A DNA stretch of 64,000 nucleotides from Streptomyces sp. NBC_01481 (GTDB taxonomy: Bacteria; Actinomycetota; Actinomycetes; Streptomycetales; Streptomycetaceae). Numbering within the stretch: position 1 is the stretch's first letter; each line of letters begins with the position of its first letter. The stretch lies in assembly GCF_026339995.1 (NCBI RefSeq), contig NZ_JAPEPT010000003.1, positions 1 through 64,000 on the forward strand. The letters run 5' to 3'. Position numbers and translations under genes: made by a program. Shown piece by piece: positions 36,229-44,107 of this stretch. The notes beneath the pieces were generated by a model that had not been told where the DNA came from, made no database searches, and saw nothing but the letters and a program-made list of their open reading frames with translations.

Positions 36229-37580
36229 ATGCTCCGGTGCCTCCGTCCTCGCAGACCGGTCAGCTGCCCGGAACCTGTGGACGGGCCGGGCGGGAGAGGC
36301 CGGCGGACACCGTGGCAGTAGTGCCTTCCGCGACACCGCCGAACGGCGAACAGGTCGACGCCGAACGCCTCGGCCGGTTGCTCGGTGATCCCGGCCTGGC
36401 CTGGCTCGTGGACCGCACCCGGCAGCGGATGGCACGTGGCCGACCAATCACCGGCCCCGTCACCCTGTCCCACCCCGACGAATCCCAACGTCGCGCTGCG
36501 GAGAGTTTGTTGGGACGCCTACCACGAGCCGGTCGTTCTCTGACCGTTCGCCTCGACACCGTGGACGCGATCCTGCGCCGCTCCGGTGTCAGCCCTGACG
36601 GCCTGGGTGCGGCCGTGGTGGCACTTACGGGCCCCGTCACCCTGCACGCGGCGACGCGGGACAAAGAGGAGCGGGCCTGGGAGGAGGCGTACGCCCCGCT
36701 CGGCACCCTCGACGCCGAGCTGGCCGACTGGGCGGAGCGGATCCGCAAGGACGGTCTTGTACGGCGCCTCGCGCGCACACCGGAAGCCGCCGGGCCCCTG
36801 GTGGACGCTGCCGTGCGCGCGCTGCGTTCACTGCCCGTGTCACCCCCGATGTCACGCGCCACGTTCGCCGCACGAAACCTCTCGGGCGCCCACGCCCTGG
36901 ACGAGGGGACACCGCTCGCCGCTCTCGTCCTGTCGGGGCTCCGTTCCCTCACGGGCTTCCCTGACGGTGCCGGTGCCGAATGGCGACGGGAGGCATGGGC
37001 TTCGGCGGGTCTGCTCAGGGACGACGTGTCATCGACCGTCCTCTCCCTCAACCTGCGCGGTACCCCGTCCCTCGACTGGATGGCCGACGCCGGTGAGCCC
37101 GCGGTCCTGACATTGCGTTCCCTCACCCGTCACATGCCAATCCCAGCCGTCACGACGACGGGAACCGTCCACGTCTGCGAGAACCCGGCCGTCCTGTCCG
37201 CCGCCGCCGACACCTTCGGCCGGGCTTGCCCGCCCATGGTGTGCCTCCAGGGACAGCCCTCAGCCGCCGCGCTGACTCTGCTGCGTGGCCTGTCCGCCCA
37301 GGGAGCGGGGCTTCTTTACCACGGCGACTTCGACTGGGGCGGCGTGCGCATCGCAACGGCGCTGCGGCGAAGTGTCCCGTGGCGGCCATGGCGTTACACA
37401 GCCGCTCACTATCGGGCGGCGGCGGCCAGGCTGACCGAGGTCCCGGACCTGACGGGCGCACCCGCTGCGACTCCGTGGGATCCCGCCCTTGCCGCCGCTC
37501 TCGCCGAACGCGGTGTTCGTGTCGAAGAAGAAGTGGTGCTCGACGATTTGCTTTCGGACCTGGAGAGGCAGGCTCGTTGA
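36219..37580 (+). CDS. jetD: JetD, Wadjet Toprim nuclease subunit (DUF2399)
   Basis: This 453-residue DUF2399/TIGR02679 protein is the nuclease of the Wadjet system, which cuts closed circular DNA after loop extrusion. The C-terminal Toprim-like domain shows HVCENPAVL (Glu321) and YHGDFDWGG (Asp370, Asp372), the expected metal-binding acidic residues. The first 40 residues are a variable, proline-rich tail. The GTG at 36219 overlaps jetC by 10 bases. GTG 36225 (GTGA overlap, 2 residues shorter) is equally possible. Confidence 0.91.
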   Translation: MDVNAPVPPSSQTGQLPGTCGRAGRERPADTVAVVPSATPPNGEQVDAERLGRLLGDPGLAWLVDRTRQRMARGRPITGPVTLSHPDESQRRAAESLLGRLPRAGRSLTVRLDTVDAILRRSGVSPDGLGAAVVALTGPVTLHAATRDKEERAWEEAYAPLGTLDAELADWAERIRKDGLVRRLARTPEAAGPLVDAAVRALRSLPVSPPMSRATFAARNLSGAHALDEGTPLAALVLSGLRSLTGFPDGAGAEWRREAWASAGLLRDDVSSTVLSLNLRGTPSLDWMADAGEPAVLTLRSLTRHMPIPAVTTTGTVHVCENPAVLSAAADTFGRACPPMVCLQGQPSAAALTLLRGLSAQGAGLLYHGDFDWGGVRIATALRRSVPWRPWRYTAAHYRAAAARLTEVPDLTGAPAATPWDPALAAALAERGVRVEEEVVLDDLLSDLERQAR

Positions 37581-37630
37581 GACGAATCCCATCATCGAGG
37601 GCACGCCCACTGCCTGACCTGGCCCGCACA

Positions 37631-37662
37631 AGGCAGAGCCACCGCCCGCGCCGGCTCTGCCT
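37631..37662 (+). terminator. Hairpin terminator of the Wadjet operon
   Basis: AGGCAGAGCC at 37631-37640 pairs with GGCTCTGCCT at 37653-37662 with a 12-base loop, 51 bases after the jetD stop. Confidence 0.7.
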
Positions 37663-37920
37663 CGCTGTGCGACCCGGCCCGTTCGACGAGCAGCCGTCTG
37701 CCGTGAACGGTCACCTTGAGCCCGCGGACGGGGGGAACTGACGCGCGGCACTCTGCCGACGCCTGGGGAGGCAGCACCGCGGCCCGAGGTTCCGTACCAC
37801 GGTACCGACAGCTTGCCCCGGCTGTCAGGGCCGTGACCGGGGGCTGTGGCCACGGCCCTGGGCACGGCCCGGGACCTGGTCTTCGAACGCCGCGGGCCGG
37901 CCTGGGCAATTTCGTACGAC
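37663..37920. other. Intergenic region between Wadjet and PadR genes
   Basis: The full gap is 37581-37920 and begins with the jet terminator. After that I see no gene and no clear regulatory element, only short GC-rich dyads. jetD and padR converge here, so no promoter is expected. Confidence 0.4.
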
Positions 37921-38490
37921 TCACAACTGTGCGCGGTCCGGCTGCCGTTCGCGCAGAACGGCCGCGATCCGCAGGCACCAGGCGCGGTTGTCCTCCTCGA
38001 AGGCCAGACCGCGCAGACAGGTCAGATACGGCCCGATCCGCTCGCCCCGGCGCAGGAACTCCTCCTCGTCCATCTCGCCCCGCATCTTCCGCAGAAGCTT
38101 GCCGAAGAGCTCGATCTTGGCGGCTGCGACGGACGCGCGTTCTTCGAGCTGTTCGATCACCGGCCCGGTGCCGATGCGGTCGGCGGCCTGGACCTTGACG
38201 AGCAGGTCGTCGCGGATGAAGGAGGGCTTGGACGCGGTCGCGGCGAACTGCTCCAGCTCGGCGAGACCTGCGTCGGTGACGGTGAACAGGCGCTTGTTGG
38301 GCCGGGTTTCCTGCACCACCTTCCGACCCGTGACCAGCCCGTCCTTCTCCAGTCGGGCCAGCTCGGCGTAGAGCTGCTGGGGCAGGGCGTGCCAGAAGTT
38401 CGCGACGCCGACGTCGAACGCCTTGGCCAGTTGGTAGCCGCTGTGTTCGCCGTCCAGCAGCGCCGCCAGCACGGCATGTCGCAAAGCCAT
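37921..38490 (-). CDS. PadR-family transcriptional regulator
   Basis: This 189-residue repressor has an N-terminal winged helix (MALRHAVLAALLDGEHSGYQ; PQQLYAELARLEKDGLV) and the C-terminal PadR coiled-coil dimer domain (about residues 90-180). The GGAAGGGG ribosome site is clear. It is divergent from a SnoaL-like gene, and a 32-bp palindrome between them is the expected operator, so it most likely represses both genes until a ligand releases it. Confidence 0.9.
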   Translation of the reverse strand: MALRHAVLAALLDGEHSGYQLAKAFDVGVANFWHALPQQLYAELARLEKDGLVTGRKVVQETRPNKRLFTVTDAGLAELEQFAATASKPSFIRDDLLVKVQAADRIGTGPVIEQLEERASVAAAKIELFGKLLRKMRGEMDEEEFLRRGERIGPYLTCLRGLAFEEDNRAWCLRIAAVLRERQPDRAQL

Positions 38491-38527
38491 CGCGGCAGCC
38501 CCTTCCCTCGGTCTCTGTCCGCATGAT

Positions 38528-38559
38528 ACTCAAGAAAGTGACTAGTCAGATTCTTGAGT
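38528..38559. promoter_or_regulatory. 32-bp near-perfect palindrome, PadR operator
   Basis: ACTCAAGAA (38528-38536) and TTCTTGAGT (38551-38559) flank the palindrome TGACTAGTCA (38539-38548); only the two AG/GA steps break symmetry. It is AT-rich within very GC-rich DNA. Confidence 0.75.
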
Positions 38560-38597
38560 AATCAGTCCCGGTAAGAATGCGGGCATCAGGAGGAATC

Positions 38598-39029
38598 ATG
38601 GAGACTGCCGAACGCTTCCGCGCCGCCGTGGAGAAGCGGGATCTCAGCGCACTGGAAGACCTGTTCACCGAGGACATCCGCTTCTACAGCCCGGTGAAAT
38701 TCACCCCCTTCGAAGGGCGGCCGATGGTGCTCGGTCTCCTCGGGGTCCTGCTGCGTACCTTCGAGGACTTCCGCTATGTCGGACAGCTCGCCGGCACGGC
38801 ACAGACCAGCACGAACGGCGACGAGACCCCCTCGGAGATCCTGATCTTCCGGGCCGTAGTGAACGGCAAGGAGATTCACGGCCTCGATCTCCTGCAGTTC
38901 GACGAGGCGGGCCTGATCAAGGAGTTCACCGTGATGGTCCGCCCCCTGTCCGCTGTCGAGGTCATGAGGGACGCGGTCTTCGCGGGTCTGGTCGCCGCCG
39001 GCCTCGTCCCCGACCCTGCCGCGGGCTGA
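38598..39029 (+). CDS. SnoaL-like / NTF2-family protein
   Basis: This is a 143-residue single NTF2-fold domain (ETAERFRAAVEKRDLSALED; EDIRFYSPVKFTPFEGR; LIKEFTVMVRPLSAV). Members bind small hydrophobic ligands or act as isomerases/cyclases; no catalytic residue can be assigned. ATG 38598 has a perfect AGGAGG-type ribosome site. It is divergent from PadR and is probably the gene that PadR controls. Confidence 0.85.
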   Translation: METAERFRAAVEKRDLSALEDLFTEDIRFYSPVKFTPFEGRPMVLGLLGVLLRTFEDFRYVGQLAGTAQTSTNGDETPSEILIFRAVVNGKEIHGLDLLQFDEAGLIKEFTVMVRPLSAVEVMRDAVFAGLVAAGLVPDPAAG

Positions 39030-39127
39030 CCCCGCATCGGGCCGCTGTCGATGCGCGCATCGATCCATGGCCGACTCGCCCGTGTCGCTGTTGGGCCGAA
39101 CGGGTGAGGGGCGCGAGGATGGGGCGC

Positions 39128-39526
39128 ATGAGTAGGTACGAGAGGTACGACGTCACTGACGAGCAGTGGGAGGGCCTGGCCCAGGTCGTCCCACTGCGCA
39201 GCCGTAACGAGTGGCCCTCGCGAGTCGACCACCGCACGGTTCCGCAGGACTACGCGGCGGCCGAGCAGCGTCGTTTCGTCGTGCTGCGGGTCCAGGTCTT
39301 CGCCGACGCGCGCGAGGTCGCCGAATACCTCGTCGCGCAGATCCCGGTGCTGCTCGATCTCACCGGAGCCGACACCGAAGTCGCCAAGCGCATCCTGGAC
39401 TTCAGCAGCGGAGTCGTCTTCGGACTCGGCAGCGGGATGCACCGGGTCGACCGGAACGTCTTCCTCCTTGCGCCGATCGGCACGGAGGTCGAAGGGATCG
39501 CGGCGGCCGCAGTCCCCCGTTCGTAG
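39128..39526 (+). CDS. SepF-like cell-division protein
   Basis: This is a 132-residue protein whose residues 45-125 match the SepF core (VLRVQVFADAREVAEYLVAQ; AKRILDFSSGVVFGLG; VDRNVFLLAP). SepF polymerises and anchors FtsZ to the membrane. This copy lacks the long linker and N-terminal amphipathic helix of the main SepF, as do the Streptomyces paralogues SflA and SflB; the neighbourhood fits SflB. ATG 39128 is chosen; an in-frame ATG at 39119 adds three residues. Confidence 0.85.
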   Translation: MSRYERYDVTDEQWEGLAQVVPLRSRNEWPSRVDHRTVPQDYAAAEQRRFVVLRVQVFADAREVAEYLVAQIPVLLDLTGADTEVAKRILDFSSGVVFGLGSGMHRVDRNVFLLAPIGTEVEGIAAAAVPRS

Positions 39527-39569
39527 GAAGGTCGTGCAGAGGGAACGGTTCCGCGCGCTGCGCGCTGCG

Positions 39570-39585
39570 TACCGTCCCGATCATG
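39570..39585 (+). promoter_or_regulatory. -10 box for a leaderless ATPase transcript
   Basis: TACCGT at 39570-39575 ends 7 bases before ATG 39583, with no ribosome site. Confidence 0.5.
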
Positions 39586-40779
39586 AACGCGACCTCCCCC
39601 ACAGGGCCCCCGCTCACGCCCGCACGCACCCGACCCGCACACATGCCGCCCACCGGTGCGAACAGCGCCCGCCCCACCGTCACCGAACTGCGGCTCTCCG
39701 CCTTCAGGACCCACCGGGGCGCCAACTTCCCCCTCGGTCCGCTGACGCTCTTCGCGGGCGCCAGCGGCAGCGGTAAATCGAGTGCCCTGCAGGCGTACGA
39801 GGCACTGGCACGGCTGGGCGCGGGCGAGGAGCTCGAAAGCGTCTTCCCCGATCCCTCGGCATGTGTGCCGGAGTCGGCCGAGGTCGACGGACAGGGGCGG
39901 CGGGGATTCAGGATCGGCTGCACGGTCGACGGCCCGGCCGGTCCCGTACAACTCGACCTCGCCGTGCAGGCCGAGCCCGAACTGCGCGTCGTCGGTGAAC
40001 GGTTGACCAACGGCGGACGGATCCTGCTGGCCACCGCGCTGCGCGATCCCGGACGGTCCACGGTGCAGGCGGCATGGCACACGGCCGGTGCGGTCGCGGT
40101 CACGCGCGCACCGCTCCCGGACGACCGGCTCGGCACGGCGCTGCTGCCGCTGCGCGTGGCCGGCAAGACGCAGGGCCAGTTACAGGTGCTTGCGGCCGCC
40201 GAGCAGGTCGTCGTCGCGCTGAGGTCGGTCTTCGCCTGCGATCCGCAGCCGCACCGGATGCGCGAGCCGGTCGCGGCGGGCGAGGGACGGCTGCGGCGCG
40301 GCTGCGACAACCTCGCCGAGGTGCTGCACCGGACGCGGAGCGAGTGCGCCATCCGGCACGCGCGGCTGGCCGCGGCGGCACGGCTGGGGTGCGCGGGCAC
40401 GGTGCAGGAGCTGGCAGTCGAGGAGTTGGGCGACGGGACGGTACGGGCGCTGCTGGGCCGGGGCGGAGCGCGCGTCGCGACCCCCCTGGGGCGGCTCGGC
40501 GAGGGCGAGTTGAGATATCTGGCCCTCGCCCTGGTGCTGCTCACCGGGCCGGGGGTGCTGGCCATGGACCAGGCTGCCGAGGTCCCGGCCGCCTACCAGG
40601 CGCTCACGGTGCTCTCGGACGGCTTCGACCGCTGCATGGATCCCCGGCAGGCGCGCCAACTGGTGGCACTGGGCGTGGAGATGGCGGCGAGGGGGCATGT
40701 CCGGCTGGTGGGGGCGGTCGCCGACGCGTCGTATGCGCGCGGAGTTGACGGTGTGACGGTGGTAGACCTGGTGACGTGA
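39583..40779 (+). CDS. AAA_21/RecF-like ATPase
   Basis: This is a 398-residue ATPase of the ABC/RecF-like group. LRLSAFRTHRGANFPLGP leads into Walker A FAGASGSGKSSAL (about residues 58-70). A signature-like RLGEGELRYLALALVL precedes LAMDQAAEVP (about residue 327), where the usual DEP Walker B is replaced by DQA, and the domain ends LVGAVADASY. It overlaps the MazG-like gene by 4 bases. The role is unknown; such proteins often work in DNA repair or plasmid/phage defence. Confidence 0.8.
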   Translation: MNATSPTGPPLTPARTRPAHMPPTGANSARPTVTELRLSAFRTHRGANFPLGPLTLFAGASGSGKSSALQAYEALARLGAGEELESVFPDPSACVPESAEVDGQGRRGFRIGCTVDGPAGPVQLDLAVQAEPELRVVGERLTNGGRILLATALRDPGRSTVQAAWHTAGAVAVTRAPLPDDRLGTALLPLRVAGKTQGQLQVLAAAEQVVVALRSVFACDPQPHRMREPVAAGEGRLRRGCDNLAEVLHRTRSECAIRHARLAAAARLGCAGTVQELAVEELGDGTVRALLGRGGARVATPLGRLGEGELRYLALALVLLTGPGVLAMDQAAEVPAAYQALTVLSDGFDRCMDPRQARQLVALGVEMAARGHVRLVGAVADASYARGVDGVTVVDLVT

Positions 40780-41111
40780 CGAGAGAAGACGACGGACTGG
40801 ATGTGGCGGGGTTGCAGCGCCGGCTCGCGGAGTTCGCGGCGGCGCGGGGCTGGGAGCCGTACCACACCCCGAAGAATCTGGCGGTGGCGCTGAGCGTCGA
40901 GGCGTCCGAACTGGTTGAGATCTTCCAGTGGCTCACGCCCGAGCAGTCGGCCCGGGTGATGGACAAGGAGGACTCGGCGCACCGGGTGCGGGACGAGGTC
41001 GCCGATGTGCTCGCGTATCTCCTGCAGTTCTGCGAGGTGCTCGGCATCGACGTGCTGGCGGCGCTCTCCGAAAAGATCGACCGGAACGAGATTCGCTTCC
41101 CGGCGAAGTGA
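40776..41111 (+). CDS. MazG-like nucleotide pyrophosphohydrolase
   Basis: This 111-residue all-alpha NTP pyrophosphohydrolase is of the short MazG/RS21-C6 type. The metal-binding motif is EASELVEIFQW (EExxE-like) with a later DEVADVLAYLLQF (ExxD). It hydrolyses (d)NTPs to the monophosphate, cleaning the nucleotide pool. The GTG start overlaps the ATPase gene, so the two are co-translated. Confidence 0.9.
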   Translation: MTREDDGLDVAGLQRRLAEFAAARGWEPYHTPKNLAVALSVEASELVEIFQWLTPEQSARVMDKEDSAHRVRDEVADVLAYLLQFCEVLGIDVLAALSEKIDRNEIRFPAK

Positions 41112-41170
41112 TTCCGGGCGGGTCTCATACCCCGGCAATCAGGGCGTCGTCACTCTATGGAGTTGTCGAG

Positions 41171-41197
41171 TTATCCACAACGGCCTTGGTGTCCACA
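41171..41197 (+). other. Pair of DnaA-box-like 9-mers
   Basis: TTATCCACA at 41171-41179 is a perfect DnaA box. GTGTCCACA at 41189-41197 matches the Streptomyces-type TTGTCCACA except for the first base. Both point the same way, 18 bases apart, in the gap after the MazG gene. Confidence 0.45.
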
Positions 41198-41292
41198 GAT
41201 TTCCGAATTCCCCTGGCGTTCAGGCTCAACCGCCTTCACTCTGGGTAATAACTGAGTGGGCAGTAAGTCGTACGAACGGGGGCGGCGTACAC

Positions 41293-42021
41293 ATGGACGC
41301 GGAGCGGCTCATCGGGCTCAGTCGGCACGCCTTGGCGCAGAGCCGTGAAGTGCCCGACATCGTGGCGGAGGCGTGGCAGGCGCAAGCCCTCGCCCAGGCG
41401 ATCGGAAGCAGGCTGGCGGCGTACGGACCGCCGGAGTTGAGAGGTGAGGCAAGAGGGCTCAGCGAGATCGGTGGACGCGGGTGCGGGGTGCTCGACCATC
41501 CGATGGTGCGCAGCGGTGGGGTCAGAGCCGCGCAGCTGTCCGAAGTGGCTGATGCGCGAAGGACGTTGATCGGGCTGAGTGTGCTGCTGGCGGATGTAGG
41601 CATCGCCCTGGTCGGGGTCGCGTGCTCCACCGACGAGGAGGGGCTGTACTGGCAGTGCATCGAGGCGATCGACGCCGCCGACGAGTCGAGCGACCGGGTA
41701 CGCGGGATGCTGCGGCGGCTCACGGTGCGGGACGGCGACAGACCTCCCGAAGCGGTCCTGGGCAGAGCGGGTCCGGCGGCCGCACCGGAGGTGCGGGAGG
41801 CTCCCGTGGTGTCGAAGGGGCCGAGGGTGTCCGGGGTGCGGGAGCCGTCGGGCCCGCCGGCCCCCTCCCGCGCGCCGGGCTCCCCCGGACGGTCGGGCTC
41901 CTCGGGCCCGCCAGGCTCCTCCGGACTTCCGAGCCCGTCGGGACTTCCCGGCTCTTCCGGATCGGCGGACGGCGCGGGCATATCCGTCGACGCGGTGGAC
42001 GCGTCGGCGGGGTCGGCGTGA
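41293..42021 (+). CDS. DUF6099 family protein
   Basis: This is a 242-residue protein. Residues 1-150 form a conserved helical domain (MDAERLIGLSRHALAQSREV; DARRTLIGLSVLLADVGIALVG) seen in Streptomyces DUF6099 proteins. Residues 175-225 are a low-complexity tail rich in Pro, Ser and Gly (repeats of SG-x-PG-SSG type). The start is supported by GGGGGCGG at about 41279. The function is unknown. Confidence 0.78.
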   Translation: MDAERLIGLSRHALAQSREVPDIVAEAWQAQALAQAIGSRLAAYGPPELRGEARGLSEIGGRGCGVLDHPMVRSGGVRAAQLSEVADARRTLIGLSVLLADVGIALVGVACSTDEEGLYWQCIEAIDAADESSDRVRGMLRRLTVRDGDRPPEAVLGRAGPAAAPEVREAPVVSKGPRVSGVREPSGPPAPSRAPGSPGRSGSSGPPGSSGLPSPSGLPGSSGSADGAGISVDAVDASAGSA

Positions 42022-42115
42022 CGTCGGAGGCGCTGGGCGGGATGGGCAGCGGGCGCCGACGGGCTGAGGACTCTCACTCGACCGGGCCGGTGCGGGTCTG
42101 GCCAGGATCGTGGGG

Positions 42116-42150
42116 TTGACGGCCGTTCGAAGGTGCAGGATGGATGCATG
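42116..42150 (+). promoter_or_regulatory. Promoter for a leaderless oxidoreductase transcript
   Basis: TTGACG at 42116-42121 and CAGGAT at 42136-42141 (14-bp spacing, short). The -10 box ends 6 bases before ATG 42148, with no separate ribosome site. Confidence 0.4.
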
Positions 42151-43071
42151 GATCTTCGAATCTTCACCGAGCCCCAGCAAGGGGCGAGCTACGACACCCT
42201 GCTGACCATTGCCAAGGCCACCGAGGACCTCGGATTCGACGCCTTCTTCCGCTCCGACCACTATCTCGCCATGGGGTCCGCCGACGGGCTGCCCGGACCG
42301 ACCGACGCCTGGATCACCCTGGCCGGGCTGGCCCGCGAGACGAAGCGGATCCGCCTCGGCACGCTGATGACCGCGGGCACGTTCAGGCTGCCGGGCGTGC
42401 TGGCCATCCAGGTCGCGCAGGTCGATCAGATGTCGGGCGGCCGGGTCGAGCTGGGCCTCGGCGCGGGCTGGTTCGAGGAGGAGCACAGGGCGTACGGCAT
42501 TCCCTTCCCCAAGGAGAAGTTCGCGAGGCTGGAGGAGCAGCTGGCGATCGTCACCGGGCTGTGGGACACGGAGACCGGAAAGACGTTCTCGTACGAGGGC
42601 AGGCACTACCAGCTCGCCGACTCGCCCGCGCTGCCCAAGCCGGTCCGGGGGAAGGTGCCGGTGCTGATCGGCGGGCACGGGGCGACCCGCACTCCGAGAC
42701 TGGCCGCGCAGTACGCCGACGAGTTCAACATCCCGTTCGCCTCGATCGAGGACAGCGAGCGGCAGTTCGGCCGGGTCCGCGCCGCCGCTGAGGCGGCCGG
42801 GCGTGGCGCGGACGACCTGGTGTATTCCAACGCCCTGGTCGTCTGCGTGGGCAAGGACGACGCAGAGGTGGCGCGCCGCGCCGCCGCCATCGGACGGGAG
42901 GTGGAGGAACTGAAGGCGAACGGCCTGGCCGGCTCGCCCGACGAAGTGGTCGACAAGATCGGGCGGTACGGCGCGATCGGTGCGTCCCGGATCTACCTCC
43001 AGGTCCTGGACCTCGACGACCTCGAGCACCTGGAGCTGATCTCGGCCCAGGTCCAGTGCCAGCTGAGCTGA
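42148..43071 (+). CDS. LLM-class F420-dependent oxidoreductase
   Basis: This is a 307-residue luciferase-like TIM barrel. RSDHYLAMG, RIRLGTLMTAGTFRLPGV, GRVELGLGAGWFEEEHRAYG and GGHGATRTPRLAA are diagnostic of F420-dependent LLM oxidoreductases. It is cytosolic and transfers hydride from reduced F420 to an unknown substrate. The homocysteine methyltransferase gene follows directly. Confidence 0.9.
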   Translation: MDLRIFTEPQQGASYDTLLTIAKATEDLGFDAFFRSDHYLAMGSADGLPGPTDAWITLAGLARETKRIRLGTLMTAGTFRLPGVLAIQVAQVDQMSGGRVELGLGAGWFEEEHRAYGIPFPKEKFARLEEQLAIVTGLWDTETGKTFSYEGRHYQLADSPALPKPVRGKVPVLIGGHGATRTPRLAAQYADEFNIPFASIEDSERQFGRVRAAAEAAGRGADDLVYSNALVVCVGKDDAEVARRAAAIGREVEELKANGLAGSPDEVVDKIGRYGAIGASRIYLQVLDLDDLEHLELISAQVQCQLS

Positions 43072-43076
43072 TCCCT

Positions 43077-44000
43077 GTGCGCCCGGCCCGCCCCCTCGCC
43101 GCCGCCCTGGCCGAAGGTGTCGTCGTCCTCGACGGCGGCCTCTCCAACCAGCTGGAGGCACAGGACTGCGATCTGTCCGACGAGCTCTGGTCGGCGCGGC
43201 TGCTCGCCGACGATCCCCGCGAGATCGAGACGGCGCACGCAGCCTATGTGCGGGCGGGCGCGCAGGTGCTGATCACCTCCAGCTACCAGGCCACCTTCGA
43301 AGGCTTTGTGCGGCATGGAGTCGCGCGGGAGGAGGCAGCGGGGCTGCTCGCCCGAAGTGTCGAACTGGCCCGCACTGCAGGCGAGTTGGTTCCGGGCGAG
43401 GTGTGGGTCGCGGCATCGGTCGGGCCGTACGGGGCGATGCTGGCGGACGGCAGCGAGTACCGGGGGCGGTACGGGCTGTCCGTGCGGGAACTGGAGCGTT
43501 TCCACCGGCCGAGGATCGAGGCTCTCGTCGCGGCGGGCCCCGATGTGCTCGCGCTGGAGACGGTGCCGGACATCGACGAGGCGGAGGCCCTGCTGAGGGC
43601 GGTGGATGCGTACGGGCTGCCGGTCTGGCTCTCGTACACGATCACCGGCGAGCGCACCCGGGCCGGGCAGGAGCTGGCGGCGGCCTTCGCCCTGGCCGCA
43701 GGACGCGACCAGGTGATCGCGGTGGGGGTGAACTGCTGCGATCCGCGCGACGCGGACCGCGCGGTGGAGCTGGCGGCGGCGGTCACCGCCAAGCCGGTCG
43801 TCGTCTATCCGAACAGCGGGGAGCGGTGGAACGCCGAGGAAAGGGGGTGGCGGGGCGGGTCGACATACAACCCGGGCAGGGTGCGGGACTGGCTGGCGTC
43901 CGGAGCCCGGCTGGTGGGCGGCTGCTGCCGGGTGGGGCCGGGGCAGATCGCCGAGCTCGCGAGGGCCGTCACGGAGGTCACCGAGGGCGGCGGCCGGTAG
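43077..44000 (+). CDS. mmuM: Homocysteine S-methyltransferase
   Basis: This cytosolic enzyme transfers the methyl group of S-methylmethionine or SAM to homocysteine, making methionine. The zinc-binding cysteines lie in VGVNCCDP and in VGGCCRVGP. VVLDGGLSNQLEAQ, TSSYQATFEGF and ASVGPYGA are also MmuM-typical. The start GTG 43077 gives the usual spacing to the DGG motif. GTG 43056 (7 residues longer, overlapping the previous gene by 16 bases) is an alternative. Its position before Hen1, a SAM-using enzyme, may be meaningful. Confidence 0.9.
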   Translation: MRPARPLAAALAEGVVVLDGGLSNQLEAQDCDLSDELWSARLLADDPREIETAHAAYVRAGAQVLITSSYQATFEGFVRHGVAREEAAGLLARSVELARTAGELVPGEVWVAASVGPYGAMLADGSEYRGRYGLSVRELERFHRPRIEALVAAGPDVLALETVPDIDEAEALLRAVDAYGLPVWLSYTITGERTRAGQELAAAFALAAGRDQVIAVGVNCCDPRDADRAVELAAAVTAKPVVVYPNSGERWNAEERGWRGGSTYNPGRVRDWLASGARLVGGCCRVGPGQIAELARAVTEVTEGGGR

Positions 44001-44091
44001 GGGACGCGGGGGCGCGGTGCGGGTCGGACAGCGCGCCCCGGGCACGCACGCACGCGGCGGGAATTCCCTGGTCGGGACGGGTGAATCCGGC

Positions 44092-44107
44092 CATACTCGG
44101 ACGCGTG
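44092..44107 (+). promoter_or_regulatory. -10 box for a leaderless hen1 transcript
   Basis: CATACT at 44092-44097 ends 7 bases before GTG 44105; no ribosome site is visible. Confidence 0.45.
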
